Assembly: GCF_000620505.1 (NCBI RefSeq)
Contig: NZ_JIBC01000016.1
Span: 1-55,721, forward strand
Direction of reading: 5' to 3'
Origin: Sulfitobacter sp. 20_GPM-1509m
GTDB taxonomy: Bacteria; Pseudomonadota; Alphaproteobacteria; Rhodobacterales; Rhodobacteraceae
Length of the DNA: 55,721 bases
Part shown: positions 7,946 to 15,843 of the stretch, one piece after another
Layout of the letters: the number at the start of each line of letters is the position of its first letter
How positions within the stretch are numbered: the first letter of the stretch is position 1
The notes under the pieces: model-generated
What the model was told of the DNA's origin: nothing
The model's database searches: none
The model's input: the letters and a program-made list of their open reading frames with translations, nothing else
Made by a program: the position numbers and the translations under genes

Positions 7946-9976
7946 TCATTTCAGCGGCCAGGGCAGATCAACGGCGTCCTGCAACAGGCCCGGCGGGAAA
8001 TCGCGGTTCAGCGAACCGGCCATGACGCACATCAGCGCAATACCGCAGGCTGTCAGGATCAGCGTTTTGGGCCACGGCGCCTGTGCCCGGACCCGCAGGA
8101 AGGTCACGAGGAAGCCGATCAGCGCCAGAATGAAACCCAGCACATAGGTCGCGGCGATCAGGCCAACGAACCAGGCAAGCGTGCTCCAGAGCCCATAGGG
8201 CGCATCCGCGTCTTCACCGGCCGATTCCTTGTCGGAAAAGATCGCGTCGCTCTCGTTCCGCAGGATCATCTGCACCAGAAGCACCAGCAAGGCGGCCAGC
8301 GTGACGCCTCCGATCACCAAGGGCACGATCTTGTCGGTCATGTTGAAATTGGGGATCAGGCTGGCGTTGATCAGCGCCGTCACGACATAGGCCGTGATGA
8401 CCAGCAGAAAGACAACCGGCGCCCGTTTGGAACCGGACTGCACATCGCCCTCGGCCATGATGGTCTTGGCCTGCCGCAGCCCCATGACAACGGACACCAC
8501 TGTAACCACCAGCAGAACGATCACGATGGGCGAGAAGATATAGCTCAGACCTTCCTCAAAGGACTGGCGGAACCGGAAGGATGCGATCTGATAGGCCTGG
8601 TTCGAGAATTTCTCGACCGGGTCGGACAGCACGAAGCCGATCAGGAAGGCAGGCCGCGACCAGTCAAAGCGCCGCAGGAAGATGCCGATAAGCCCGATGG
8701 CGAAAAGCGCGAGGATGTCCTCGAAGTTCTGCCCCGACTGGAACGCCGCAAAAGAGATCAGCATGAACAGGAACGGCGCAAGATAGGTAAAGCGGATGGT
8801 GGTCAGGCGGGCAATGCCACCCGAAATGCCAATGCACAGCAACGTGCCCACCACATTGGCCAGCGCCAGCAACCAGACGATGGAATAGGTGATGTCCAGA
8901 TTGTCACGCAGCATCGACGGTCCGACCTCGATATCGCCGGACCCCAAAAGTGCGATGGCACCGATGAAAATCGCCATGGACCCCGAACCGGGAATACCAA
9001 AAAGCAGCGTCGGGACGAGCCCGCCACCCTCCTTGGCGTTGTTCGAGCTTTCCGGCCCGATCACGCCGCGGATTTCGCCTTTGCCAAAGTTTGACTTGTC
9101 CTTGGTGGTCTGAACCGCATGGCCATAGGCGATCCAGTCCACGACCGAACCACCCAGACCGGGAATGACGCCGACCAGAACGCCGATCAGCGAACAGCGC
9201 ACGGACAACCATTTGTTGTCGATCCAGTCGCGCACACCGTCCATCCAGCCCGCACCCAGCGAAGCATCCTTCGAGATGGACCGGTCCTGCCGCAGCAGCG
9301 ACACGATCTCGGGCACGGCAAAGATGCCAAGGCCCACGATGACCAGTTGCAGCCCATCCATGAGATAGGGGAAATCATAGCTCGCCATGCGCAGCGACCC
9401 GCCCGCATCGGCAACGCCAATGGTGCCGATCAACATGCCCAGCCCCGCCGCGGCAAGGCCTTTCAACGCAACCCGCCCGGCAAGAACCGCAACCATCGAC
9501 AGGCCGAGGATCGAAATCATCAGCATTTCGGGCAGGCCAAAGGCCAGCACCAGCGGCCGCGCGACGACAATGAAAAGCGTCAGGAAACAGGCACCGACCA
9601 GCCCCCCGAAAAGGGAGGATGTGAACGCCGCCGACAGGGCGCGTGCGGCCTGGCCCTTGCGGGCCAGCGGAAAGCCGTCAAGCACCGTCGCCTGAGAGGC
9701 GGAAGAGCCGGGAATACCCATGAGCACGGAAGAAAACGTGTCCGACGTCGGAACCACCGCAACCATCCCGATCATCAGCGCCAACCCGTAAACCGGCTCC
9801 ATGCCGAACATGAACGGCAGCAGCAGCGACAGACCGGCGATGCCGCCAAGCCCCGGAAAGACACCCACGGCAAGGCCCATGATGACACCAAGGACAAGGT
9901 AGCCGAGGACGACAGGTTGCAAAATCAGAGCCCATGCGTCGGCAAGCGCCGGCAGGGCGGTCGCGAAGAGTTCCAT
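7946..9976 (-). CDS. Tripartite tricarboxylate transporter permease, TctA-TctB fusion
   Basis: A 676-aa membrane protein. Residues 1 to about 500 are a complete TctA permease with its two signature loops (VFPGLGGIAGLSLLLPFMFG near the N-terminus and IPGLGGSVVDWIAYGHAVQ in the second half) and the conserved GIPGSGSMAIF. The last ~170 residues, after a soluble acidic linker, add four hydrophobic segments like the separate small TctB subunit. No separate tctB gene is present, so this is best read as a natural fusion. TctA/B import citrate-like carboxylates using a cation gradient. It lies 83 bp downstream of tctC in the same orientation. Confidence 0.87.
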   Translation of the reverse strand: MELFATALPALADAWALILQPVVLGYLVLGVIMGLAVGVFPGLGGIAGLSLLLPFMFGMEPVYGLALMIGMVAVVPTSDTFSSVLMGIPGSSASQATVLDGFPLARKGQAARALSAAFTSSLFGGLVGACFLTLFIVVARPLVLAFGLPEMLMISILGLSMVAVLAGRVALKGLAAAGLGMLIGTIGVADAGGSLRMASYDFPYLMDGLQLVIVGLGIFAVPEIVSLLRQDRSISKDASLGAGWMDGVRDWIDNKWLSVRCSLIGVLVGVIPGLGGSVVDWIAYGHAVQTTKDKSNFGKGEIRGVIGPESSNNAKEGGGLVPTLLFGIPGSGSMAIFIGAIALLGSGDIEVGPSMLRDNLDITYSIVWLLALANVVGTLLCIGISGGIARLTTIRFTYLAPFLFMLISFAAFQSGQNFEDILALFAIGLIGIFLRRFDWSRPAFLIGFVLSDPVEKFSNQAYQIASFRFRQSFEEGLSYIFSPIVIVLLVVTVVSVVMGLRQAKTIMAEGDVQSGSKRAPVVFLLVITAYVVTALINASLIPNFNMTDKIVPLVIGGVTLAALLVLLVQMILRNESDAIFSDKESAGEDADAPYGLWSTLAWFVGLIAATYVLGFILALIGFLVTFLRVRAQAPWPKTLILTACGIALMCVMAGSLNRDFPPGLLQDAVDLPWPLK

Positions 9977-10059
9977 CGCACCGTTCTTTCAGTTGAGTTT
10001 TCAGTAAGAAGGAAGTGAGCGGGACCCGACCTGAACGGCGGGCCCCGCAGCGGCGTCGA

Positions 10060-11136
10060 TCAGTTGATCGTTACGCCGTACGCTTCCTTGAGCCAGTTGA
10101 TGACATAGGCCTTTGCGCCATCCGAAACGGTGGTCGCTTCCTTGGTCGCTTTCGCAGCGCCTGCGCCAACGAACATCGGGTACTGTCCGACCTGTTTCGC
10201 CGAGATCTTGGCGAAATCGGGATGCGACCGCACCGCCTCGAACGCAGCGACATAGGTGTCGGTCACCTCTTGCGATGTCCCTTTGGGCAGGAAGGCGATC
10301 TTTTGCGACGGGAAACCGGCCACAAAGAAGGCTTTCCAGGAATCCCAGGCCTCGCCGCTGGTTTCGCAACCCTCGGTCGCTTCGCAGACTTCCTTGAAAG
10401 TGGGAATGTCCGGGAAGGTCGGGTCACGCACGATGTTGCCGTCCTCGTCCAATGCGCCCCAGGTCATCATCGCGACGGCTTTGCCCTGCTCAACCAGATC
10501 TGCCGAGGCCCCGATATAGCTTGACGAGGTCTGGTAATCGATCGTCGCCTCGCCACGCTCGAACATCAGGCGGCCGTCACCGCGTCCCTTGATGCCAAAG
10601 ACCGGCTCGACGTTCATGCCAAGCATTTCCCACGCCAGCAGCGGCACGATGTCCAGACGGGTCGCACCTTGCGAACCAAAGATAAAATCAATGTCCTTGA
10701 GGTTATTGGCAGAGCCGTCAAATTTCGCGCCATCCGTAGGGTTCAGATAGGCAACGCCGCCGGTACCGGACGCCATGACGGGCACCCAGTCGGCATATTC
10801 ATAACGCACGCGCGGATCATCCAGCAGGTAAGGAAACTGTGTGGATCCCGAGGTGCCGAACAACAGCGTACCGTCCCCGTCTTCCTGCTCCTGGAACCAG
10901 TTGGCGCCCTTGGTCGATCCCGCGCCCGGCATGAACTTCACCACAACCGTGGGATTGCCTGGCAGCTCCTGGGACAACAGCGGTGCAAAGAAGTTCGCCC
11001 ATTTCGCCGAGCCACCGGTTTCCGAGAACGGAATGACCCATTCGACTGTCTTGCCGGACAGATCGACTTCGGCCAGTGTCGGCCCTGTCATAAGAGCGAT
11101 TGCGGCAGCCGAGGCTGCGAGTGTCTTGATGGTCAT
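10060..11136 (-). CDS. Tripartite tricarboxylate transporter substrate-binding protein (TctC family)
   Basis: A 358-aa periplasmic solute-binding protein that captures tricarboxylates for the TctA-TctB permease. A clear signal peptide (MTIKTLAASAAAIALMTGPTLA) precedes the mature domain, which opens with the TctC-type beta strand VEWVIPFSETGGSAKWA. The ATG at 11136 has a strong GGAGG box 6 nt upstream; a longer frame to 11187 adds a basic stretch that would spoil the signal peptide. It is divergent from the response regulator at 11285. The 148-bp gap between them is the likely binding region for TctD, which in Salmonella regulates tctC-containing operons. Confidence 0.87.
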   Translation of the reverse strand: MTIKTLAASAAAIALMTGPTLAEVDLSGKTVEWVIPFSETGGSAKWANFFAPLLSQELPGNPTVVVKFMPGAGSTKGANWFQEQEDGDGTLLFGTSGSTQFPYLLDDPRVRYEYADWVPVMASGTGGVAYLNPTDGAKFDGSANNLKDIDFIFGSQGATRLDIVPLLAWEMLGMNVEPVFGIKGRGDGRLMFERGEATIDYQTSSSYIGASADLVEQGKAVAMMTWGALDEDGNIVRDPTFPDIPTFKEVCEATEGCETSGEAWDSWKAFFVAGFPSQKIAFLPKGTSQEVTDTYVAAFEAVRSHPDFAKISAKQVGQYPMFVGAGAAKATKEATTVSDGAKAYVINWLKEAYGVTIN

Positions 11137-11284
11137 TGGTATCCTCCCCGAGACCTTTTCGCGCCGATCATTTGCCCGGCGCGACATATTTATTTCTTAA
11201 AAGGGACTGATTCCCTCCTCCAACCACTGCATCATGCTGTTCCAACCTTGCGTGAAACTTGCGCAATATGACAAAGAAGTAATC

Positions 11285-11956
11285 ATGCGCATCGCAGTGA
11301 TTGAAGATAACGAGGCCCTCGCGCACGGAATTGCTTTCCGCCTGCGGGACCGGGGGCATTCGGTCGATCTGTTGCGCGACGGGGCCGAAGCCGACGCGTT
11401 TCTCGCTCAAGAAGGCGCGGACCTCGTCGTTCTGGACCTGAACCTGCCCGGCCTCGACGGGATCGAGGTCCTGCGCGCCATGCGCCGCCGTGGCGACGGC
11501 ACACCCGTGATCCTGCTGACCGCACGGTCGGAAACGGCGGAACGGGTGGCGGGGCTGGACGCCGGTGCGGACGACTATCTGACCAAGCCCTTTGAAATGG
11601 ACGAACTCGAGGCCCGGCTGCGCGCCATGGCGCGGCGCAAGAACCTCGACTTCACGGAACGTGACAATCTGGGTCCGCTGGTGTTCGACCGGACCGGACG
11701 CCAGATCCTGCTGGACGACCAGCCGCTCGATATTCCGCGCAAGGAAATCGCGACGCTGGAATGCCTGCTGGAACGGCGCGGGCGACTTGTGTCCAAGTCG
11801 CAGCTGATCAACCATGTCTATGGCATCGGGTCGGACGCCGACGACAGCGCCATCGAGCCGCATGTGTCACGCCTGCGCAAGCGGCTCGAACCCTTCGGAA
11901 TACGGATCAAGACGGCGCGGGGGCTTGGCTACATGTTGGAAATCGATGCCGTATAA
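11285..11956 (+). CDS. tctD: Response regulator, OmpR/PhoB type (TctD-like)
   Basis: A 223-aa two-component regulator. The receiver domain has the acidic pair E7/D8, the phosphorylated aspartate D51, T79 and K101. The C-terminal half is an OmpR-type winged helix (IPRKEIATLECLLERRGRLVSKSQLINHVYG ... HVSRLRKRLEP). The ATG at 11285 with AAAGAAG upstream gives the canonical N-terminus; the longer frame from 11234 adds an unconserved leader. The histidine kinase start overlaps its last codons, so the pair is coupled. Being divergent from the TTT transporter genes, it most likely activates them when tricarboxylate is sensed. Confidence 0.87.
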   Translation: MRIAVIEDNEALAHGIAFRLRDRGHSVDLLRDGAEADAFLAQEGADLVVLDLNLPGLDGIEVLRAMRRRGDGTPVILLTARSETAERVAGLDAGADDYLTKPFEMDELEARLRAMARRKNLDFTERDNLGPLVFDRTGRQILLDDQPLDIPRKEIATLECLLERRGRLVSKSQLINHVYGIGSDADDSAIEPHVSRLRKRLEPFGIRIKTARGLGYMLEIDAV

Positions 11957-13343
11957 CCGGCGCAGAAAGGTCGCGCACAAGGCCATCTCGCTTCGACTGC
12001 GGTTGTTCCTTGTCATTCTGCCACCGCTGCTTGTCGTTTCGGTCCTGCTCGGCCTCTGGCGCTACGAAGTGGCGCAGCAAACATCAGAAGACCTGTTTGA
12101 CCGCAGCCTTCTGGCCGCTGCTCTGGCAATATCGCGGGACATCACGATTTCCGACGGGGATGCGCTGTCGCCCAGCACCCGCAAATTCATTTCGGACGCA
12201 GGCGGAGGCGAGATTTTCTACCACGCCACCGGACCCGGCGGATACTACGTGACCGGCTATGCCTATCCGCCACGCGCCGCCGAAGTCCCGGTCCGCGATG
12301 AACCCAGTTATTATGTGGCCGATTACCGGGGCGAAGAAATGCGCGTCCTGCGCATGGTCGAAAGCCGCACCATCGACAACCTGTCCGGCGATACGATCGT
12401 TACCGTCTGGCAGCGGGCCAGCGACCGACAGACCTTTGCCCGTGAGCTGGCCTTGCGGGCCTTTGCGCTCGTGGCCGGCCTGATGGCCGCGCTGGCCTTG
12501 GTGATCTGGTTCGGGGTCCAGATCGGTCTGCGCCCGCTGAACGACCTGCAAGAGGCCATTCAACAACGATCACCCGATGACCTGGGCCGCATTCGCCGCC
12601 CCGTGCCCGAAGAGGTCGCCGGTGTGGTGTCCACCCTGAACCGCCTGCTCGGCCAGATGCGCGACAGCATCGAGACGCATCAGGCCTTCATCTCGGACGC
12701 CGCGCACCAGTTGCGCAACCCGACCGCCGCGCTGCTGGCTCTGGCCGAAACCCTGCCCGACGTCCGCGACGCAACAGAACGCAATGCCCGGCAAAACGAA
12801 CTGATCGCCGCCGCCCGCGCATCGGCGCGCTTGACCGACCAGTTGCTGCAGCTTGAAAGGCTGCGCTACGGCAACACCGGTCCGGTCACGCGTTTCGATC
12901 TGAACCAGATCGTCAAGGAAGTCTGCGAGGCGATGGTCCCCGCCGCCCTGACCCGCGATCTGGATTTCACGCTGGACCGCTTTGACGGCCCCCTGATGAT
13001 GGACGGCGATCCGGTGCTGATCGGCGAGGCGCTGACCAACCTTGTCGAGAACGCCCTGCGCCACGGTGGGGACGGGATGACACAGATCACGGTGCGCACC
13101 AAGCGCACGGAAAACATGATCGTCGTGATGGTCGAGGATGACGGCATCGGCATCCCGCTGGATCAGGCAGACACCGCCTTTCGCCGGTTCTCGCAGTTGC
13201 GCAATGGTGAAGGGACGGGCCTGGGGCTGGCCTTTGTCCAGCAGGTCGTGTCCCGGCACAATGCACGTGTCCGTCTGGTCGAGGTCGGCAAGGGCACGCT
13301 TGTCCGCCTTGACCTGCCCGCGGCTGTGGAAGATCCCGCCTGA
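11946..13343 (+). CDS. tctE: Sensor histidine kinase (TctE-like)
   Basis: A 465-aa membrane kinase that phosphorylates the adjacent TctD-like regulator. Residues about 15-40 form the first membrane helix. A periplasmic sensor domain of roughly 130 residues of the TctE N-terminal type follows, then a second helix (FALVAGLMAALALVIWFGVQ). The cytoplasmic part has a HAMP-like linker, the H-box (ISDAAHQLRNPTAALLALAE), the N-box (EALTNLVENALRHGG), the G1 box (VEDDGIGIP) and the G2 box (GEGTGLGLAFVQQVV). All catalytic motifs are intact. The ATG at 11946 overlaps tctD by 11 nt; an apparent earlier start at 11814 lies inside tctD and is rejected. Confidence 0.87.
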   Translation: MPYNRRRKVAHKAISLRLRLFLVILPPLLVVSVLLGLWRYEVAQQTSEDLFDRSLLAAALAISRDITISDGDALSPSTRKFISDAGGGEIFYHATGPGGYYVTGYAYPPRAAEVPVRDEPSYYVADYRGEEMRVLRMVESRTIDNLSGDTIVTVWQRASDRQTFARELALRAFALVAGLMAALALVIWFGVQIGLRPLNDLQEAIQQRSPDDLGRIRRPVPEEVAGVVSTLNRLLGQMRDSIETHQAFISDAAHQLRNPTAALLALAETLPDVRDATERNARQNELIAAARASARLTDQLLQLERLRYGNTGPVTRFDLNQIVKEVCEAMVPAALTRDLDFTLDRFDGPLMMDGDPVLIGEALTNLVENALRHGGDGMTQITVRTKRTENMIVVMVEDDGIGIPLDQADTAFRRFSQLRNGEGTGLGLAFVQQVVSRHNARVRLVEVGKGTLVRLDLPAAVEDPA

Positions 13344-13407
13344 GCCTACAATCCACGAACCGACTTCATCCCCCGCGAATAGCTGGGGTTTCCGGTGCTG
13401 TCACCGC

Positions 13408-13818
13408 CTAGACGGGCTCGAACGGGTTCTCGATCGACACACCCGTTGGCGCGAAATCTTTGACATTGCCCGTGACAATCACAGCCCGGTGCCGAAGCCC
13501 TGTCGCCGCAATCATCAGGTCTGCGCCGGTATGTCCGATCCGGGCGGAAAGCTGACCCCAAATACGCGCATCTTCCGCATCAAAGGACAGCAGCCTGTCC
13601 GAAAACAACGTCACCGTCCGATCAAGCCAGACACGCAGATCACGTGCAAAATCGGGGTCCCGTGTTTCCTGCTGGCGGATGCCGCGTTCTATCTCCCCAA
13701 GGGTGATAACGCTGAGAAACAGGTCCTGCTCCGGCTTCCCGCGCAACCACGCCTCCACCTTGGGGGCCCGGTCAGGCCGACGCACTGCGGATATGACGTT
13801 GGTGTCGAGAATATACAT
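13408..13818 (-). CDS. vapC: VapC-type PIN-domain toxin
   Basis: A 136-aa PIN-domain endoribonuclease, the toxin of a type II toxin-antitoxin pair. The acidic active-site residues are visible: D5 in YILDTNVIS, E42 in TLGEIERGI and D100 in TGADLMIAATG. The final strand carries the typical VTGNVKDFAPTGV. The ATG at 13818 overlaps the last base of the antitoxin stop (TGATG), which implies translational coupling; a TTG one codon upstream is also open. On a plasmid this pair probably acts in post-segregational stabilisation. It is convergent with tctE, with 64 bp between. Confidence 0.88.
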   Translation of the reverse strand: MYILDTNVISAVRRPDRAPKVEAWLRGKPEQDLFLSVITLGEIERGIRQQETRDPDFARDLRVWLDRTVTLFSDRLLSFDAEDARIWGQLSARIGHTGADLMIAATGLRHRAVIVTGNVKDFAPTGVSIENPFEPV

Positions 13819-14060
13819 CAAAAGGTCACGTCCCGCAGAGCGGCCTGGGCCCGCGGTATGTCTTCTCCCGGAAATGCCATCAGGTGATCGGCAAAGCTTT
13901 CGCGGGTCTGAACAGCACTCTCGACCAGCCGATGGTATTCGTCAGCCGACAGGACCACCACCGCAGGCTTGCCCCGTCGCGTGACCTCTTGCGGCGTACC
14001 GGCAAGTGCTGCGTCCACAACCGCGCTGAACTTGTTCTTTGCATCTTGAAGTGTCCACAT
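13818..14060 (-). CDS. Phd/YefM-type antitoxin of the VapC toxin
   Basis: An 80-aa antitoxin directly upstream of, and overlapping, the PIN toxin. The N-terminal Phd/YefM DNA-binding fold is recognisable (MWTLQDAKNKFSAVVDAALAGTPQEVTRRGKPAVVVLSADEYHRL is the usual pattern, split here only by normal loop variation). The C-terminal tail (AFPGEDIPRAQAALRDVTF) is the flexible segment expected to wrap the toxin active site. An exact palindrome 15 bp upstream of the ATG is the probable operator for autoregulation by the toxin-antitoxin complex. Confidence 0.87.
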   Translation of the reverse strand: MWTLQDAKNKFSAVVDAALAGTPQEVTRRGKPAVVVLSADEYHRLVESAVQTRESFADHLMAFPGEDIPRAQAALRDVTF

Positions 14061-14074
14061 GACCTTGCTTCCTG

Positions 14075-14092
14075 TCTAGCTACATAGCTAGA
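14075..14092. promoter_or_regulatory. Operator palindrome of the toxin-antitoxin operon
   Basis: A perfect inverted repeat, TCTAGCTA-CA-TAGCTAGA, lies 15 bp upstream of the antitoxin ATG in an otherwise GC-rich region. Its position and its AT-rich, CTAG-containing character fit an autoregulatory site for the Phd-family antitoxin. Confidence 0.7.
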
Positions 14093-14160
14093 TGTGTGAC
14101 GCTCGCGCCTGTTTGTCAAGGTTTTCGCTGACCGGCGGCAACGCGACCACATACACCGGC

Positions 14161-14781
14161 TTAGCTGGCTCCGACATGCGGCGGGTCGACGACAATGCCC
14201 GCATCTTCCAGCTGCTCGCGATCCGGAAGATCGCGTAGGCTGTCCAGACCGAAGGCGACCAGAAACTGCTCGGTCGTGACGAATGTATAGGGCGCCCCAC
14301 GCCGCGGCGCGCGGGGTCCGGTGCCGATCAGATTGCGGGCATACAGCCGGCCGATCAGATCACGGTTGATGTCCTTGCCAAAGATGTCCTTCAGCCCGTC
14401 GCGGCTGATCGGCTGGTGATAGGCAATGGCCGCCAGCACCGCGACGTCAAAGTCGCTCAGATCCAGCAGTTGCCCCCCCACATCCGCCGCCGCGCGGATC
14501 GCGGGCGCAAAGGCGACCCGTGTCCGGAACATCCACCCCCCCGCGACCTGGGCAATTTCAAACGCCCTGCCTTCCAGATCGGCGGAAAGGTCCTCGATCA
14601 GCAGGTCGACCGACACCGCCTGCCCCACCACACGCGCCAGATCCTCGCGCGGCACCGGAGAGGCGCTGGCAAAAAGCACCGCCTCGATCCTGCGCATCCA
14701 TTCGCGCCAGCGCAGCTCCGGCGGCAGTTCGGTCAACTCGCGGTCAAATTCAGGCTCTGGTCGATCCTCGGCCATCGTCAC
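14161..14781 (-). CDS. ScpB-like segregation and condensation protein
   Basis: A 206-aa protein with the two winged-helix modules of ScpB, the condensin accessory subunit (RRIEAVLFASASPVPREDLARVVG in the first; LSDFDVAVLAAIAYHQPISRDGLKDIFGKDINRDLIGRLYARNLI in the second). Chromosomal ScpB works with Smc and ScpA; neither is encoded here, so this plasmid version may recruit host condensin or act on its own. The GTG at 14781 overlaps the DUF1403 stop (GTGA), with an alternative ATG at 14775. Location between the toxin-antitoxin pair and parAB suggests a role in replicon segregation. Confidence 0.8.
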   Translation of the reverse strand: MTMAEDRPEPEFDRELTELPPELRWREWMRRIEAVLFASASPVPREDLARVVGQAVSVDLLIEDLSADLEGRAFEIAQVAGGWMFRTRVAFAPAIRAAADVGGQLLDLSDFDVAVLAAIAYHQPISRDGLKDIFGKDINRDLIGRLYARNLIGTGPRAPRRGAPYTFVTTEQFLVAFGLDSLRDLPDREQLEDAGIVVDPPHVGAS

Positions 14782-15662
14782 ACCCCGTACAGCCGGAAGG
14801 TGTCGCGTCCCGTCAGCTCATGCACCGCGCCAAGGTCTACCAGCCGGTCGCAAAGCCGCCGCGCGGCGCGGTCCGGCAAGGGCAGGGCCGACGGGGCGAC
14901 AGCGTCACGGGTCAGGAACATCTCGACCGCATCCCCTGCCCCTTTCGCCCGCAACTTTGGCGCAACCGCTTTCAGGTGTGCGGCACGACGTGACAGATCG
15001 GCGGCCTCGCGCATCGCCTTGACAACCGCCGCAACAAACGCCCGGTGACAGCGCCTGCGCAGGTCTTCTCCGCGCGTAGCCAGATCGGCGCGCGTCAGCC
15101 CGCACGCCAAAAGCGGCACCGCGTAATCCCACCCAAGCATCTGCGCCAAGGCGGCATCCGCAAGGATCAGCGCCGCGACCTCGGCACGCGGGGTCTCTTG
15201 CAGAACCGCCTCCAGCACCATCGCCGCACGGGTCACCGCAGCCCCCTGCCCCGCATCAAGCCATGCTCCGATCTGCATCGGGTCGACCGATGGCAAAGCC
15301 CGCTGCAATCCGTTGATCGAAACCGGCCGTTCGACCGCGCGCCGCCAACTCTGATAGGTCTCACCCGCAGGGCCGGGCAAGTCACCCGGGCGCATCAGGT
15401 GAATGGCATCACGCAACTCTTTTGCCCGTTCGGGACGCCCGGAGAAAGAGATGCAAACCTCTGCCGCGCGCAGCGCGAGGCGTTCCCGCAACAAGGCTTG
15501 GGGGACGTCGTCGCGTCCTAACACAAGATGCAGACGACCAAGCGCGGCACCTGACAAAAACGCAACATCTTCAACTGTTTCTGCACGCGCAGAGGTGACC
15601 CAAGGCGGCAGATGGCCTATTGTATCAAGGCCGGAAGATTGCGGGGCGCATACGGATTTCAT
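14778..15662 (-). CDS. DUF1403 family protein
   Basis: A 294-aa, alanine/leucine-rich and mostly helical protein of the DUF1403 family, which I recall chiefly from alphaproteobacterial plasmids next to ScpB-like genes. Visible features are a conserved N-terminal block (PPWVTSARAETVEDVAFLSGAALGRLHLVL), a central DAALAQMLGWDYAVPLLACGLTRADL segment, and a C-terminal winged-helix-like end (RAARRLCDRLVDLGAVHELTGRDTFRLYGV). Its biochemical role is unknown. It overlaps the downstream ScpB gene by 4 nt, so the two are co-translated, and it follows parB by 180 bp. A part in segregation or copy-number maintenance is inferred from context only. Confidence 0.78.
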   Translation of the reverse strand: MKSVCAPQSSGLDTIGHLPPWVTSARAETVEDVAFLSGAALGRLHLVLGRDDVPQALLRERLALRAAEVCISFSGRPERAKELRDAIHLMRPGDLPGPAGETYQSWRRAVERPVSINGLQRALPSVDPMQIGAWLDAGQGAAVTRAAMVLEAVLQETPRAEVAALILADAALAQMLGWDYAVPLLACGLTRADLATRGEDLRRRCHRAFVAAVVKAMREAADLSRRAAHLKAVAPKLRAKGAGDAVEMFLTRDAVAPSALPLPDRAARRLCDRLVDLGAVHELTGRDTFRLYGV

Positions 15663-15824
15663 GATCCGAGCCTATACCGCAACGGCGCTTATCACCAGAA
15701 AATTACGGCCAGAGCGCCCCGCCTTATATTTCTTCTTCATGTCCGATAATTTCAGCATCGGGCGCATTCAATCCACGCAAATCCGCAGCGGTTTCCAGCG
15801 GCAAAGCCCCTGCCCTGCCCGTAT

Positions 15825-15843
15825 AGGTTTCGCCGCGAAACCT
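15825..15843. promoter_or_regulatory. parS-like palindrome 1 (3' edge of parB)
   Basis: A perfect 19-bp palindrome, AGGTTTCGC-C-GCGAAACCT, touches the stop codon of parB. It keeps the GTTTC/GAAAC half-sites of canonical parS. The same 7-bp arms recur at 16855-16869 and 17603-17621, so this is a candidate ParB-binding site. Confidence 0.72.

Noticed and set aside
11137-11284. Possible sigma-54 promoter (GGAACAGCATGATGC) upstream of tctC
   Set aside because: The spacing between the GG and GC elements is one base too long and no sigma-54 activator is present nearby.
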